Origin: an uncultured Pseudomonadota bacterium
GTDB taxonomy: Bacteria > Pseudomonadota > Gammaproteobacteria > Burkholderiales > SG8-39
Direction of reading: 5' to 3'
Length of the DNA: 11,944 nucleotides
NCBI GenBank assembly: GCA_903909415.1
Contig: CAIVVS010000100.1
Location: forward strand, 1-11,944
Positions 6,441 to 11,944 of the stretch are shown piece by piece; positions within the stretch are counted from its first letter, which is position 1, and the number at the start of each line of letters is the position of its first letter. Both the position numbers and the translations under genes were made by a program. The notes under the pieces are model-generated. The model did not search any database and was not told the origin of the DNA. It saw only the letters and a list, made by a program, of their open reading frames with translations.

Positions 6441-7406
6441 TCAGGCAATTTTGGCGTGTCCGGCGCGCAGCGCCTCCACGGTCTCGCGTACCAGTCGCCC
6501 GACCAATTCGCCGGCCGGCTCCAGTGCATCCACCATGCCCACGCCCTGCCCGACTTCCAGCTTGCCCCAGTCCACCTCGCCATCCAGCGCCGCCATCTTC
6601 AGCGTGCGGCTGTCGAACAGCACCTTGAGTTCCTCCGCGCCCGCGCCGCCGCGCTCGGCCTGCAGGTAGGCTTGCGCGAAGGCGTTGGCGGCCATGCGCA
6701 CCGGCACGCCGCCGCGGCCGACGAAGCGCGTGTCGGAGATGCCCAGTTCCAGCGCGCGCTGCTTGTAGGCAGCGTGCACGTTGGCCTCGGGCGTGAGCAG
6801 GAAGCGCGTGCCAAGCTGCACGCCCTCGGCGCCGAGCGCGAGCAGCGCGGCGATCCCGGCGCCATCCACCACGCCGCCGCCGGCGATCACCGGCAGGCGC
6901 ACCGCGCGCACCGCGGCGCGCACCACCACCAGGGTGCCGACCTCGTCCAGCGGCGGATGGCCGCCGGCTTCCGAGCCGATCACGATCACCGCGTCCACGC
7001 CGGCATCCTCGGCCTTCTTCGCATGCTCGGGGGAGGCCGCCACGTGCAGCCAGGTCACGCCCGCATCCTTGAAGCGCCGGATGTGCGCCTTGGGGCCGCC
7101 CTGTGACGCGACGATCACCGGCGCCTTCTCCTCCAGCACGATGTCGAGGAACTCGGCGCTGCGCTTGTTGTACAGCGGCACGTTCACCGCGAACGGATTG
7201 GGCGTGCCTGCGCGCACGTCGCGTATCGCCGCGCGCAATGCATCCGGGTACATCGGCCCGGCCGCGATCACGCCCAGGCCGCCGGCGCGCGATACCGCCA
7301 GCGGCAGCGCCGCGTGAGACGAGGCCCAGCTCATGCCGGCCTGCAGGATGGGATGGCGTATTCCCAGCAGTTCGGTGACGCGGGTTTCCAGAAGGGGCGT
7401 GCTCAT
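6441..7406 (-). CDS. nitronate monooxygenase / FabK-like FMN flavoprotein
   Basis: A 321-residue TIM-barrel flavoprotein. HPILQAGMSWASSHAALPLAVSRAGGLGVIA (18-48) is the family N-terminus. GSEAGGHPPLDEV (144-156) carries the conserved active-site His150 shared by nitronate monooxygenases and FabK enoyl-ACP reductases. IAGGGVVDGAGIAALLALGAEGVQLGTRF (174-202) forms the FMN phosphate-binding region. The start ATG at 7406 has AGGA six bases upstream. Family members either oxidise alkyl nitronates or reduce enoyl thioesters; no nitro-compound gene is nearby, so the thioester context makes a FabK-like C=C reductase or another flavin reaction at least as likely as nitronate oxidation. This is inference. 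It follows the class II aldolase gene by 28 bases. Confidence 0.9.
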   Translation of the reverse strand: MSTPLLETRVTELLGIRHPILQAGMSWASSHAALPLAVSRAGGLGVIAAGPMYPDALRAAIRDVRAGTPNPFAVNVPLYNKRSAEFLDIVLEEKAPVIVASQGGPKAHIRRFKDAGVTWLHVAASPEHAKKAEDAGVDAVIVIGSEAGGHPPLDEVGTLVVVRAAVRAVRLPVIAGGGVVDGAGIAALLALGAEGVQLGTRFLLTPEANVHAAYKQRALELGISDTRFVGRGGVPVRMAANAFAQAYLQAERGGAGAEELKVLFDSRTLKMAALDGEVDWGKLEVGQGVGMVDALEPAGELVGRLVRETVEALRAGHAKIA

Positions 7407-7434
7407 GCGTGATCCTGCATCACTGGAAGACGTG

Positions 7435-8214
7435 TCATGCCCGGTAACCCGGATCGCGCGCATCGACCTCGCGCACCATGGCCTCGAACACCGCGCGGCA
7501 TACCGCCGGCTCGCCCGGTCCGTTCTCGCGCACCGTCTGCTCGAACACCGACGGCGCAACGGCCCGGATCGCGCCGCAGGCCATCGCAGCCACCTGCACG
7601 TCGCAGGCGCGCTGCAGCGTCCACAGCCACATGAAGGCCTCGGGCAGGTCCGCGCCCCAGGTGAGCAGGCCGTGGTTGCGCAGCACCACCGCATGGCGCG
7701 TGCCGATGTCGGCCAGCAGCCGGCCGCGCTCGCGCTCGTCCACCGTGATGCCCTCGAACTCGTGGTAGGCCACCTGGCCGTGCAGCTGCGCGCCGTAGAA
7801 ACTGTCGTGCGAGAGGCCCGCGTCCAGGCCGGCCACCGCCATGCCGCTGGTGGTGTGGGTGTGCATCACGCAGTGGGCGTCGCGCAGGTTCGCGTGGATC
7901 GCGCTGTGGATCACGAAGCCGGCGCGGTTCACCGGGTGCGGCGTGGGTCGCACCGGCTCGCCGTGGATGTCGATCGCCACCAGGCTGGACGCGGTGACCT
8001 CGCGGTAGCGCAGGCCGAAGGGATTGATCAGGAACACCGCATCCCCGTCACCGGCGCCCGGCACGCGCAGCGTGATGTGGTTGAAGATCATCTCGGTCCA
8101 GCCGAGGTGGTCGAAGATCCGGTAGGCGGCGGCCAGCTGCACCCGCGCCTGCCACTCGGCGTCGGTCAGCGGCAGCGCGCGCGCGGACGGGGTGCTGTCC
8201 ATGATCAGGGGCAT
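7435..8214 (-). CDS. class II aldolase/adducin family protein
   Basis: A 259-residue class II aldolase/adducin-fold protein. HTHTTSG gives metal-binding His118 and His120, and LRNHGLLTWG gives a third, His181. The early segment LGWTEMIFNHITLRVPG (37-53) and the INPFGLRYREVTASSLVAID segment (63-82) are also typical. Divalent-metal-dependent enzymes of this fold include L-fuculose/L-ribulose phosphate enzymes and also decarboxylases of hydroxylated aromatic or ring-cleavage acids, such as the 3,4-dihydroxyphthalate decarboxylase of actinobacterial phthalate operons and CmtD of the p-cumate pathway. The neighbouring dioxygenase favours the second group, as inference. The start ATG at 8214 is chosen because AAGGA lies five bases upstream (8219-8223); an in-frame ATG four codons later is less well placed. 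It lies 16 bases after the MarR gene. Confidence 0.88.
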   Translation of the reverse strand: MPLIMDSTPSARALPLTDAEWQARVQLAAAYRIFDHLGWTEMIFNHITLRVPGAGDGDAVFLINPFGLRYREVTASSLVAIDIHGEPVRPTPHPVNRAGFVIHSAIHANLRDAHCVMHTHTTSGMAVAGLDAGLSHDSFYGAQLHGQVAYHEFEGITVDERERGRLLADIGTRHAVVLRNHGLLTWGADLPEAFMWLWTLQRACDVQVAAMACGAIRAVAPSVFEQTVRENGPGEPAVCRAVFEAMVREVDARDPGYRA

Positions 8215-8230
8215 GGGATTCCTTGGTGGG

Positions 8231-8803
8231 TCAGGGTGCGGATGTGGCCGGCCTGGCCGGGCCGGCCTTCGGTGGCCGTGGCTTGCGGTCCCGGCCGGCG
8301 GCGCGGCGCTCGGCATCGATCAGGCCGCGCGCCGCCGCGTTGAGACGCGCGAGCGCGGAATCCAGCAGCGCATGCTCCGTCGCGGAAAGGGATTGCAGCA
8401 GCACGTCGTTGCGCTCGGCAGCGGCGGCGATGAGGCCCTCGTACAGCCGGCGCCCGGCACGCGTCAGCGACAGGCGCACGCCGCGCGCGTCGCTGGCGTC
8501 CGCCGTGCGCAGCACCAGGCCACGCTCGGCCAGGCCGCTCACCACGCGGCTGACCTGGCCCTTGTCCAGGCCGCCGAGGCGGGCGAGGTCCGTCTGTGAC
8601 AAGGCGCGTCCTCCATCCGCGGCAGGCTCGCCGAGCAGCGCGACGGTGCGCCACTCCCACAGCGACACGCCGAACTCGCGCTTGTAGCGCAGCGCGGCGC
8701 CGCGCGACAGCTGGTTGGCCAGCGCATTGATGCGGTAGGACAGCAGCGCGCGTATGCCCGGCGGCGCGGCACCGGGCTTGCGGCGGACGGCGGCGCGGGT
8801 CAC
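8231..8803 (-). CDS. MarR family transcriptional regulator
   Basis: A 190-residue winged helix-turn-helix protein. The helix YRINALANQLSRGAALRYKRE (23-43) and SLWEWRTVALLGE (47-59) form the dimerisation and first DNA-binding-domain helices. LSQTDLARLGGLDKGQVSRVVSGLAERGLVLR (68-99) is the HTH, and ADASDARGVRLSLTRAG (101-117) is the wing. The C-terminal tail after 165 is basic and Pro/Ala-rich. The start is a GTG at 8803, eight bases after the pcaG-like stop; AGGA lies only two bases before it, so translational coupling to the dioxygenase gene is possible. MarR proteins in aromatic catabolic operons usually repress and are released by an aromatic acid or its CoA ester. A palindrome in the 10121-10208 intergenic region is the obvious candidate target, which would make the operon autoregulated. 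Confidence 0.92.
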   Translation of the reverse strand: MTRAAVRRKPGAAPPGIRALLSYRINALANQLSRGAALRYKREFGVSLWEWRTVALLGEPAADGGRALSQTDLARLGGLDKGQVSRVVSGLAERGLVLRTADASDARGVRLSLTRAGRRLYEGLIAAAAERNDVLLQSLSATEHALLDSALARLNAAARGLIDAERRAAGRDRKPRPPKAGPARPATSAP

Positions 8804-8811
8804 TGTCCTGC

Positions 8812-9402
8812 TCAGAGGTCGAAGAACGGCAACTCGCCCGGGCCGCGCAGCCGGATGTCGAACCGGTAGCGCGCCAGGCCGCTGCCCGGCTCGCGCTTCG
8901 CGAGCAGCAGGCTGCGGCGCGCTTCGGGCACCGACAGCAGCACCGGGTCGGCGCCATTGCCCGCGCCATCCTCGAAGAACAGCGTGGTGTGGAGGTTGCG
9001 CATCACGCCCGAGAACACGATCACCAGGTTGATGTGCGGCGCGCGCAGCACCGCGCCTTCCTGCACCCTTCCCGGGCGGATGGTGGTGAGCGAGTAGCGG
9101 CCCTGCGCGTCGGTCGCGGCGCGGCCCCAGCCGAGGAAATCCGGGTCGGCCTGTGCGTGGCGCGGGTCGGCCGGATGCGCGTGGATGCCGGCGGCGTCCG
9201 CCTGCCAGGCCTCGACCAGCAGGTTGTGCAAGGGCTTGCCGTCCTCCTGCACCGCGGTGCCGGCGATGTGGATCACCTCGCCGCGCGCCGTGCGCCCGGC
9301 CAGGCGCGTCAGGTCGTTGCAGCCCTGGTCCACGTAGCGCGGCGGAAAGAACGGCCCTAGCGTGCCTTCGGCGGTGGGGATTTCGCGTGCCATGCGCTTC
9401 AT
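8812..9402 (-). CDS. protocatechuate 3,4-dioxygenase-like alpha subunit (pcaG-like)
   Basis: A 196-residue intradiol dioxygenase alpha subunit, close to the 200 of Pseudomonas PcaG. Family features are TLGPFFP (14-20), VEAWQADAAGIHAH (63-76), FLGWGRAATDAQGRYSLTTIRPG (89-111), APHINLVIVF (121-130), LHTTLFFED (137-145) and the ending YRFDIRLRG...LPFFDL. As expected for an alpha subunit, the iron ligands are absent. The ARGIN loop of PcaG is replaced by SGVMR, so the Arg known as R133 in Pseudomonas and Acinetobacter PcaG aligns with Ser131; that Arg is linked to recognition of the substrate carboxylate. A substrate other than protocatechuate is therefore possible. The start ATG at 9402 has AGGA only three bases away; an in-frame ATG at 9393 is an alternative. 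The beta subunit gene ends 13 bases upstream. Confidence 0.9.
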   Translation of the reverse strand: MKRMAREIPTAEGTLGPFFPPRYVDQGCNDLTRLAGRTARGEVIHIAGTAVQEDGKPLHNLLVEAWQADAAGIHAHPADPRHAQADPDFLGWGRAATDAQGRYSLTTIRPGRVQEGAVLRAPHINLVIVFSGVMRNLHTTLFFEDGAGNGADPVLLSVPEARRSLLLAKREPGSGLARYRFDIRLRGPGELPFFDL

Positions 9403-9415
9403 CGATCCTGATCAC

Positions 9416-10120
9416 TCAGTCCTGGTGCGGCGTGGCGGCGCTGCCGCGCACCACGATGCGGTGTTCGTACACCAGCGCGTCCGGCCGGCCCTGGGCCGGC
9501 GGCACCAGGCCGCAGACCAGGCGCTTGCGCGCGGCGGCATCCGGCACCGCGAGGAAGATCCGGTCCTGCGCCAGCAGCGGATCGCCGGGGAAGTACATCT
9601 GCGTCACCAGCCGCGACAGCCAGACGCGGCCCCAGACCGAGAAATGGATGTGCGCCGGACGCCACCAGCCGCCGTTGTTGGGCACCGGGTAGGCGCCGGG
9701 CTGCACGGTGCGCAGCGTGAAGCGCCCGTCGGCGCCGGTGAGCAGGCGCGCCGCGCCGTAGAAGTTCGGGTCGATGGGCGCATGGTCGTCGTCGCTCGGG
9801 TGCACGTAGCGGCCGGCCGCATTCGCCTGCCAGACCTCGACCATGACGCCGGGCAGCGGGCTGCCGTCCTCGTCCACCACGGTCACGCGCAGCTCGATCA
9901 GCAGGCCCTGCGCGCGGGTGGCGCCCTGGCCGGCCATGTCCGCGCCCAACAGCGCGAGCCGGCGCTCCAGCGCGGCGGGGCCGGTGAGCTCGCCCAGCGT
10001 GGGCGCGCGGCGTATCAGCGGCTCGGACGGCGTGCGCAGGCGCGTCTGCGCATAGCCCTCGACGATGCGCGAGGGCGTGGCGCGTTCATCCAGCGGGGCG
10101 GCGGCGTAGGCAAGGGTCAT
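9416..10120 (-). CDS. protocatechuate 3,4-dioxygenase-like beta subunit (pcaH-like)
   Basis: A 234-residue catalytic subunit of a non-haem Fe(III) intradiol dioxygenase, which opens a catechol ring between the two hydroxylated carbons. Aligned with Pseudomonas PcaH, all four iron ligands are kept: Tyr105 (AAGRY), Tyr144 (GAYP), His157 and His159 (RPAHIHF), with the same 39, 13 and 2 residue spacings. Arg154 (R457) and Tyr23 (Y324) are also kept. However the YPWR of PcaH is YPVP, so W449 and R450 become Val146 and Pro147, both substrate-pocket positions. The enzyme should be active, but its substrate may differ from protocatechuate. The start ATG at 10120 is the first gene of the operon; only a weak GGA precedes it. 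It is divergent from the lyase gene across 88 bases. Confidence 0.93.
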   Translation of the reverse strand: MTLAYAAAPLDERATPSRIVEGYAQTRLRTPSEPLIRRAPTLGELTGPAALERRLALLGADMAGQGATRAQGLLIELRVTVVDEDGSPLPGVMVEVWQANAAGRYVHPSDDDHAPIDPNFYGAARLLTGADGRFTLRTVQPGAYPVPNNGGWWRPAHIHFSVWGRVWLSRLVTQMYFPGDPLLAQDRIFLAVPDAAARKRLVCGLVPPAQGRPDALVYEHRIVVRGSAATPHQD

Positions 10121-10142
10121 CGCATGTCGTCCAACGTGCAGG

Positions 10143-10171
10143 TTGACAGGCTAGGCCATTTGGTTGATATT
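10143..10171 (+). promoter_or_regulatory. candidate sigma-70 promoter for the lyase gene
   Basis: A perfect -35 box TTGACA (10143-10148), a 17-base spacer and a -10-like GATATT (10166-10171, four of six). Predicted transcription start is near 10178, about 30 bases before the ATG at 10209. Confidence 0.5.
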
Positions 10172-10176
10172 GTCAA
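10148..10176 (-). promoter_or_regulatory. candidate sigma-70 promoter for the dioxygenase operon
   Basis: On the minus strand, TTGACA (10176-10171), a 17-base spacer and TAGCCT (10153-10148, three of six). Predicted transcription start is near 10141, about 20 bases before the pcaH-like ATG. It overlaps the opposing promoter almost completely. Confidence 0.45.
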
Positions 10177-10178
10177 CC
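10162..10178. promoter_or_regulatory. candidate MarR operator
   Basis: GGTTGATATTGTCAACC is an inverted repeat with perfect six-base arms and a five-base spacer, the TTGA...TCAA form common for MarR-family sites. It covers the -10 of the plus promoter and the -35 of the minus promoter. A second, shorter inverted repeat, CCAAC-N5-GGTTG, lies at 10131-10145, and GGTTGACA (10141-10148) also mirrors TGTCAACC (10171-10178). Confidence 0.55.
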
Positions 10179-10208
10179 ATCTGGACGGAGCCCGAACTGC
10201 GCGACCCC

Positions 10209-11147
10209 ATGCCCGACCTCATGCCCGAAGTAGCCCTCTGCGAGTGCTTCGCCCGCGACGGCCTGCAGCACGAACCCGGCTTCATCGCCACCGCCACCAA
10301 GCGCGCGCTGGTCGAGCGCTTCGCCACCATCGGCTTCCCGCGCGTGGAAGCCACGTCGTATTCCAATCCCAGGGTGGTGCCGCAGTTCGCAGACGCCAGC
10401 GAACTGCTCGAGTCGCTGGCGCGCCGCCCCGGCGTGCACTACAAGGCCACCTGCGCCAACCTGCGCGCGGTCGAGCGCGCGCTGGCGGACAAGGCGCGCG
10501 GCATCGGCGCGAACGAGATCTCCCTGCTGGTCTCGGCCAGCGACGCGCACAGCGAACGCAACCTGAAGAACCCGCGCGCCGCGCAATGGGACAACGTCAC
10601 TGCCATGGCCCGGGCTGCCGCCGGGCAGTTCCGCCTGGTCGGCACGGTGTCCGTCGCCTTCGGCTGCCCCTTCGAGGGACGGGTGGACCCGCAGTGCGTG
10701 CTGGAGGACGTGGCGCGCTTCGCGAGCCTGGGCGTGACCCATGTCGCACTGGGCGACACCACGGGGCTGGCCACGCCCCGGTCGATCCGCGCGCTGTTCG
10801 GCGCCATCCTGCGCGACCTGCCCGAGGTCACGCCCATAGCCCACCTGCATGACACGCGCGGCACCGGCCTGGTCAACTGCCTGGCCGCGCTGGACGCGGG
10901 CGTGCGCTGGTTCGACTGCGCCTTCGGCGGCGTCGGCGGCCACCCGGCAAAAGTGCAGTACGGTGAAGGCCACACCGGCAATGTCTGCACCGAGGACCTG
11001 GTCAGCCTGCTCGAGTCCCAGGGCGTGGACACCGGCCTCGACCTGGGCCGGCTGCTCGACGTGGCGCGCGAATGCGAGGCGGCGCTCGGCCGCGACCTGA
11101 ACGGCCGCGTCACCCGCAGCGGATTGCATCCGCGCTTCGCCGCCTGA
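10209..11147 (+). CDS. HMG-CoA-lyase-like (DRE-TIM family) protein with Cys-to-His change
   Basis: A 312-residue TIM-barrel lyase related to hydroxymethylglutaryl-CoA lyase, which cleaves a 3-hydroxyacyl-CoA with a tertiary alcohol into acetyl-CoA and a keto acid. Conserved features are RDGLQHE (16-22, with Arg16 and metal-binding Asp17), SASDAHSERN (109-118), LGDTTGLATP (181-190), the metal ligands His212 and His214 in HLHDT, and Asn258 in GNVCTEDLV. The catalytic Cys of the human enzyme (C266 in GGCPYA) is His245 here (GGHPAK), and the loop to the Asn ligand is four residues longer. The true substrate is therefore probably not HMG-CoA. The start ATG at 10209 lacks a clear ribosome site; an ATG at 10221 is equally possible, and an in-frame TTG at 10164 would fall inside the promoter. 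It is transcribed divergently from the dioxygenase operon. Confidence 0.88.
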   Translation: MPDLMPEVALCECFARDGLQHEPGFIATATKRALVERFATIGFPRVEATSYSNPRVVPQFADASELLESLARRPGVHYKATCANLRAVERALADKARGIGANEISLLVSASDAHSERNLKNPRAAQWDNVTAMARAAAGQFRLVGTVSVAFGCPFEGRVDPQCVLEDVARFASLGVTHVALGDTTGLATPRSIRALFGAILRDLPEVTPIAHLHDTRGTGLVNCLAALDAGVRWFDCAFGGVGGHPAKVQYGEGHTGNVCTEDLVSLLESQGVDTGLDLGRLLDVARECEAALGRDLNGRVTRSGLHPRFAA

Positions 11148-11160
11148 TACCCCGACGATT

Positions 11161-11175
11161 CCCGTCGACGACGGG
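11161..11175 (+). terminator. weak hairpin after the lyase gene
   Basis: CCCGTC-GAC-GACGGG makes a six-base stem with a three-base loop, 13 bases after the lyase stop codon. No T-run follows, so it is only a candidate transcript end or leader structure of the next gene. Confidence 0.25.
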
Positions 11176-11214
11176 CGAGGCGGAACTCACGGCCTTGAAG
11201 CGTGTCGAGCCTGT

Positions 11215-11385
11215 ATGGCTCGAACCCCGTTCCGCGGCAACAAGCTGACCCTGCCCTCCAGGCCCTGCCAGGCCTGCGGTCGCCCCATGGCCTGGCGCAA
11301 GCGCTGGGCGAAGAACTGGGACGACGTGCGCTGGTGCTCGGACCGCTGCCGCTCGGCTAAATCGCCCGCCCTTGCCGTCCGATGA
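11215..11385 (+). CDS. DUF2256 domain small zinc-ribbon-like protein
   Basis: A 56-residue basic protein that is too short for most gene-length cut-offs but clear by homology. The pattern is CQACGRPMAWRKRWAKNWDDVRWCSDRCR (18-46), a CxxC (Cys18, Cys21) followed by CxxxC (Cys41, Cys45), with the conserved W-R-K-x-W core of DUF2256. The four cysteines probably bind zinc. The molecular role is unknown. Such genes are often found next to, or fused with, photolyase-related genes, as here: the TGA stop (11383-11385) overlaps the ATG of the next gene (11382-11384), so the two are likely translated together. The start at 11215 has only a weak purine-rich GAG upstream. Homology covers almost the whole length. 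Confidence 0.85.
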   Translation: MARTPFRGNKLTLPSRPCQACGRPMAWRKRWAKNWDDVRWCSDRCRSAKSPALAVR

Positions 11386-11944
11386 GCACGACCCGCAACC
11401 TGGTGCTGGTGCTGGGCGACCAGCTGGACGCACGTTCGGCCGCGTTCGACGGCTTCGACCCGGTGCTGGACCGCATCCTGATGGTCGAGGCCGCCGACGA
11501 GGGCGTGAGGACCTGGAGCCACCGCCAGCGCATCGCGCTGTTCCTCGCCGCGATGCGCCATTTCGCGGCAGGCTTGCGCGAGCGCGGCTGGCCGCTGGAC
11601 TACCGGACACTGGCGGAAAGCGGCAAGCGCACGCTGCTGGAGGTGGTCGAGGCCGAGCTCCGCACGCGGCCGGCCGGTGCGTTGCTGTGCGTGCTTCCGG
11701 GGGAGTGGCGCATCCGCGAAGGCCTGCACCAGCTTGCCCGGCGCGCCGGCCTGCCGCTGGTGCTGCGCGAGGACGGGCACTTCTACGCCAGCCCGTCGCG
11801 CTTCGCCACCTGGGCGCGCGGCCGCAAGGACATGCGCATGGAGTTCTTCTACCGGGAGATGCGCCGCGAGCATGGCGTCCTGGTGGATGCGAAGGGCGAA
11901 CCAGAAGGAGGCCGTTGGAACTTCGACGCCGAGAACCGCAAGTC
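11382..11944 (+). CDS. cryptochrome/photolyase family protein, 5' part
   Basis: The first 187 codons are present and the gene continues past the window. The opening LVLVLGDQLDARSAAFDGFD and the segments EAADEGVRTWSHRQRIALFLAAMRHFA, GEWRIREGL, EDGHFYASPSRFATWA, RMEFFYREMRR and the GGRWNFDAENRK stretch at the end are typical of the deoxyribodipyrimidine photolyase-related group (FeS-BCP type, which includes PhrB-like (6-4) photolyases). The expected role is blue-light-driven DNA repair or light sensing using FAD and a 4Fe-4S cluster. The cluster cysteines and the FAD pocket would be in the missing C-terminal part, so they cannot be checked here. The start is fixed by the ATGA overlap with the DUF2256 gene. 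Confidence 0.88.
   Translation, partial: MSTTRNLVLVLGDQLDARSAAFDGFDPVLDRILMVEAADEGVRTWSHRQRIALFLAAMRHFAAGLRERGWPLDYRTLAESGKRTLLEVVEAELRTRPAGALLCVLPGEWRIREGLHQLARRAGLPLVLREDGHFYASPSRFATWARGRKDMRMEFFYREMRREHGVLVDAKGEPEGGRWNFDAENRK

Noticed and set aside
4378..6669. A 763-codon open frame on the plus strand
   Set aside because: It is antisense to three genes with clear motifs (hydratase-like, CoA-transferase, crotonase). Its translation is rich in Arg, His, Gln and Ala with no recognisable domain, as expected for shadow frames in GC-rich DNA.
6441..7406. Calling the gene a nitronate monooxygenase of nitroalkane catabolism
   Set aside because: The sequence supports the flavoprotein family only. 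The neighbours give no hint of a nitro compound, so the specific function was not asserted.
7407..7694. Longer form of the FMN protein starting at 7694
   Set aside because: The extension overlaps the class II aldolase gene in another frame. The ATG at 7406 has a good ribosome site and matches the family N-terminus.
9362..10852. A 496-codon plus-strand frame across the dioxygenase and lyase genes
   Set aside because: It spans two genes with conserved catalytic residues and the promoter region between them, and its translation has no family features.

Overview
The window is GC-rich DNA with tightly packed genes and frequent GTG starts. It reads as the chromosome of a metabolically versatile proteobacterium, most likely a betaproteobacterium of the Burkholderiales; a GC-rich gammaproteobacterium such as a xanthomonad cannot be excluded. 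No tRNA, rRNA, CRISPR array, insertion sequence, integrase or phage gene was seen, and no gene-free stretch exceeds 300 bases.

Layout. 1-1081 (minus): the 5' part of an SRPBCC/polyketide-cyclase-like gene and a complete short-chain dehydrogenase. 1304-1813 (plus): a secreted RcnB/CigR-like protein. 1878-10120 (minus): nine genes with gaps of at most 59 bases, several with gaps under 20, which looks like one long operon. In transcription order these are intradiol (protocatechuate 3,4-dioxygenase-like) beta and alpha subunits, a MarR-family regulator, a class II aldolase/adducin-family protein, a nitronate monooxygenase/FabK-like flavoprotein, an enoyl-CoA hydratase-like protein, a class III CoA-transferase, a second enoyl-CoA hydratase and an AMP-forming acyl-CoA synthetase. 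10209-11147 (plus): a divergent HMG-CoA-lyase-like gene. 11215-11944 (plus): a small DUF2256 zinc-ribbon gene that overlaps the start of a cryptochrome/photolyase-family gene running off the window.

How the genes may work together. The operon and the divergent lyase share an 88-base intergenic region. It contains two face-to-face promoter candidates (TTGACA with a 17-base spacer on each strand) lying over a GGTTGA-N5-TCAACC palindrome, a plausible operator for the MarR protein. The cluster combines an intradiol ring-cleavage enzyme with CoA-activating, hydrating and CoA-ester-cleaving enzymes. It contains none of the beta-ketoadipate genes (pcaB, pcaC, pcaD) that normally process protocatechuate ring-cleavage products. 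The dioxygenase keeps all four iron ligands but has lost three residues around the substrate pocket known from the Pseudomonas enzyme. The lyase has His in place of the catalytic Cys of HMG-CoA lyase, and one hydratase lacks one of the two catalytic glutamates. The most economical reading is a catabolic cluster for an aromatic acid related to, but perhaps different from, protocatechuate, in which the opened ring is degraded as a CoA thioester. The substrate and exact route are inference.
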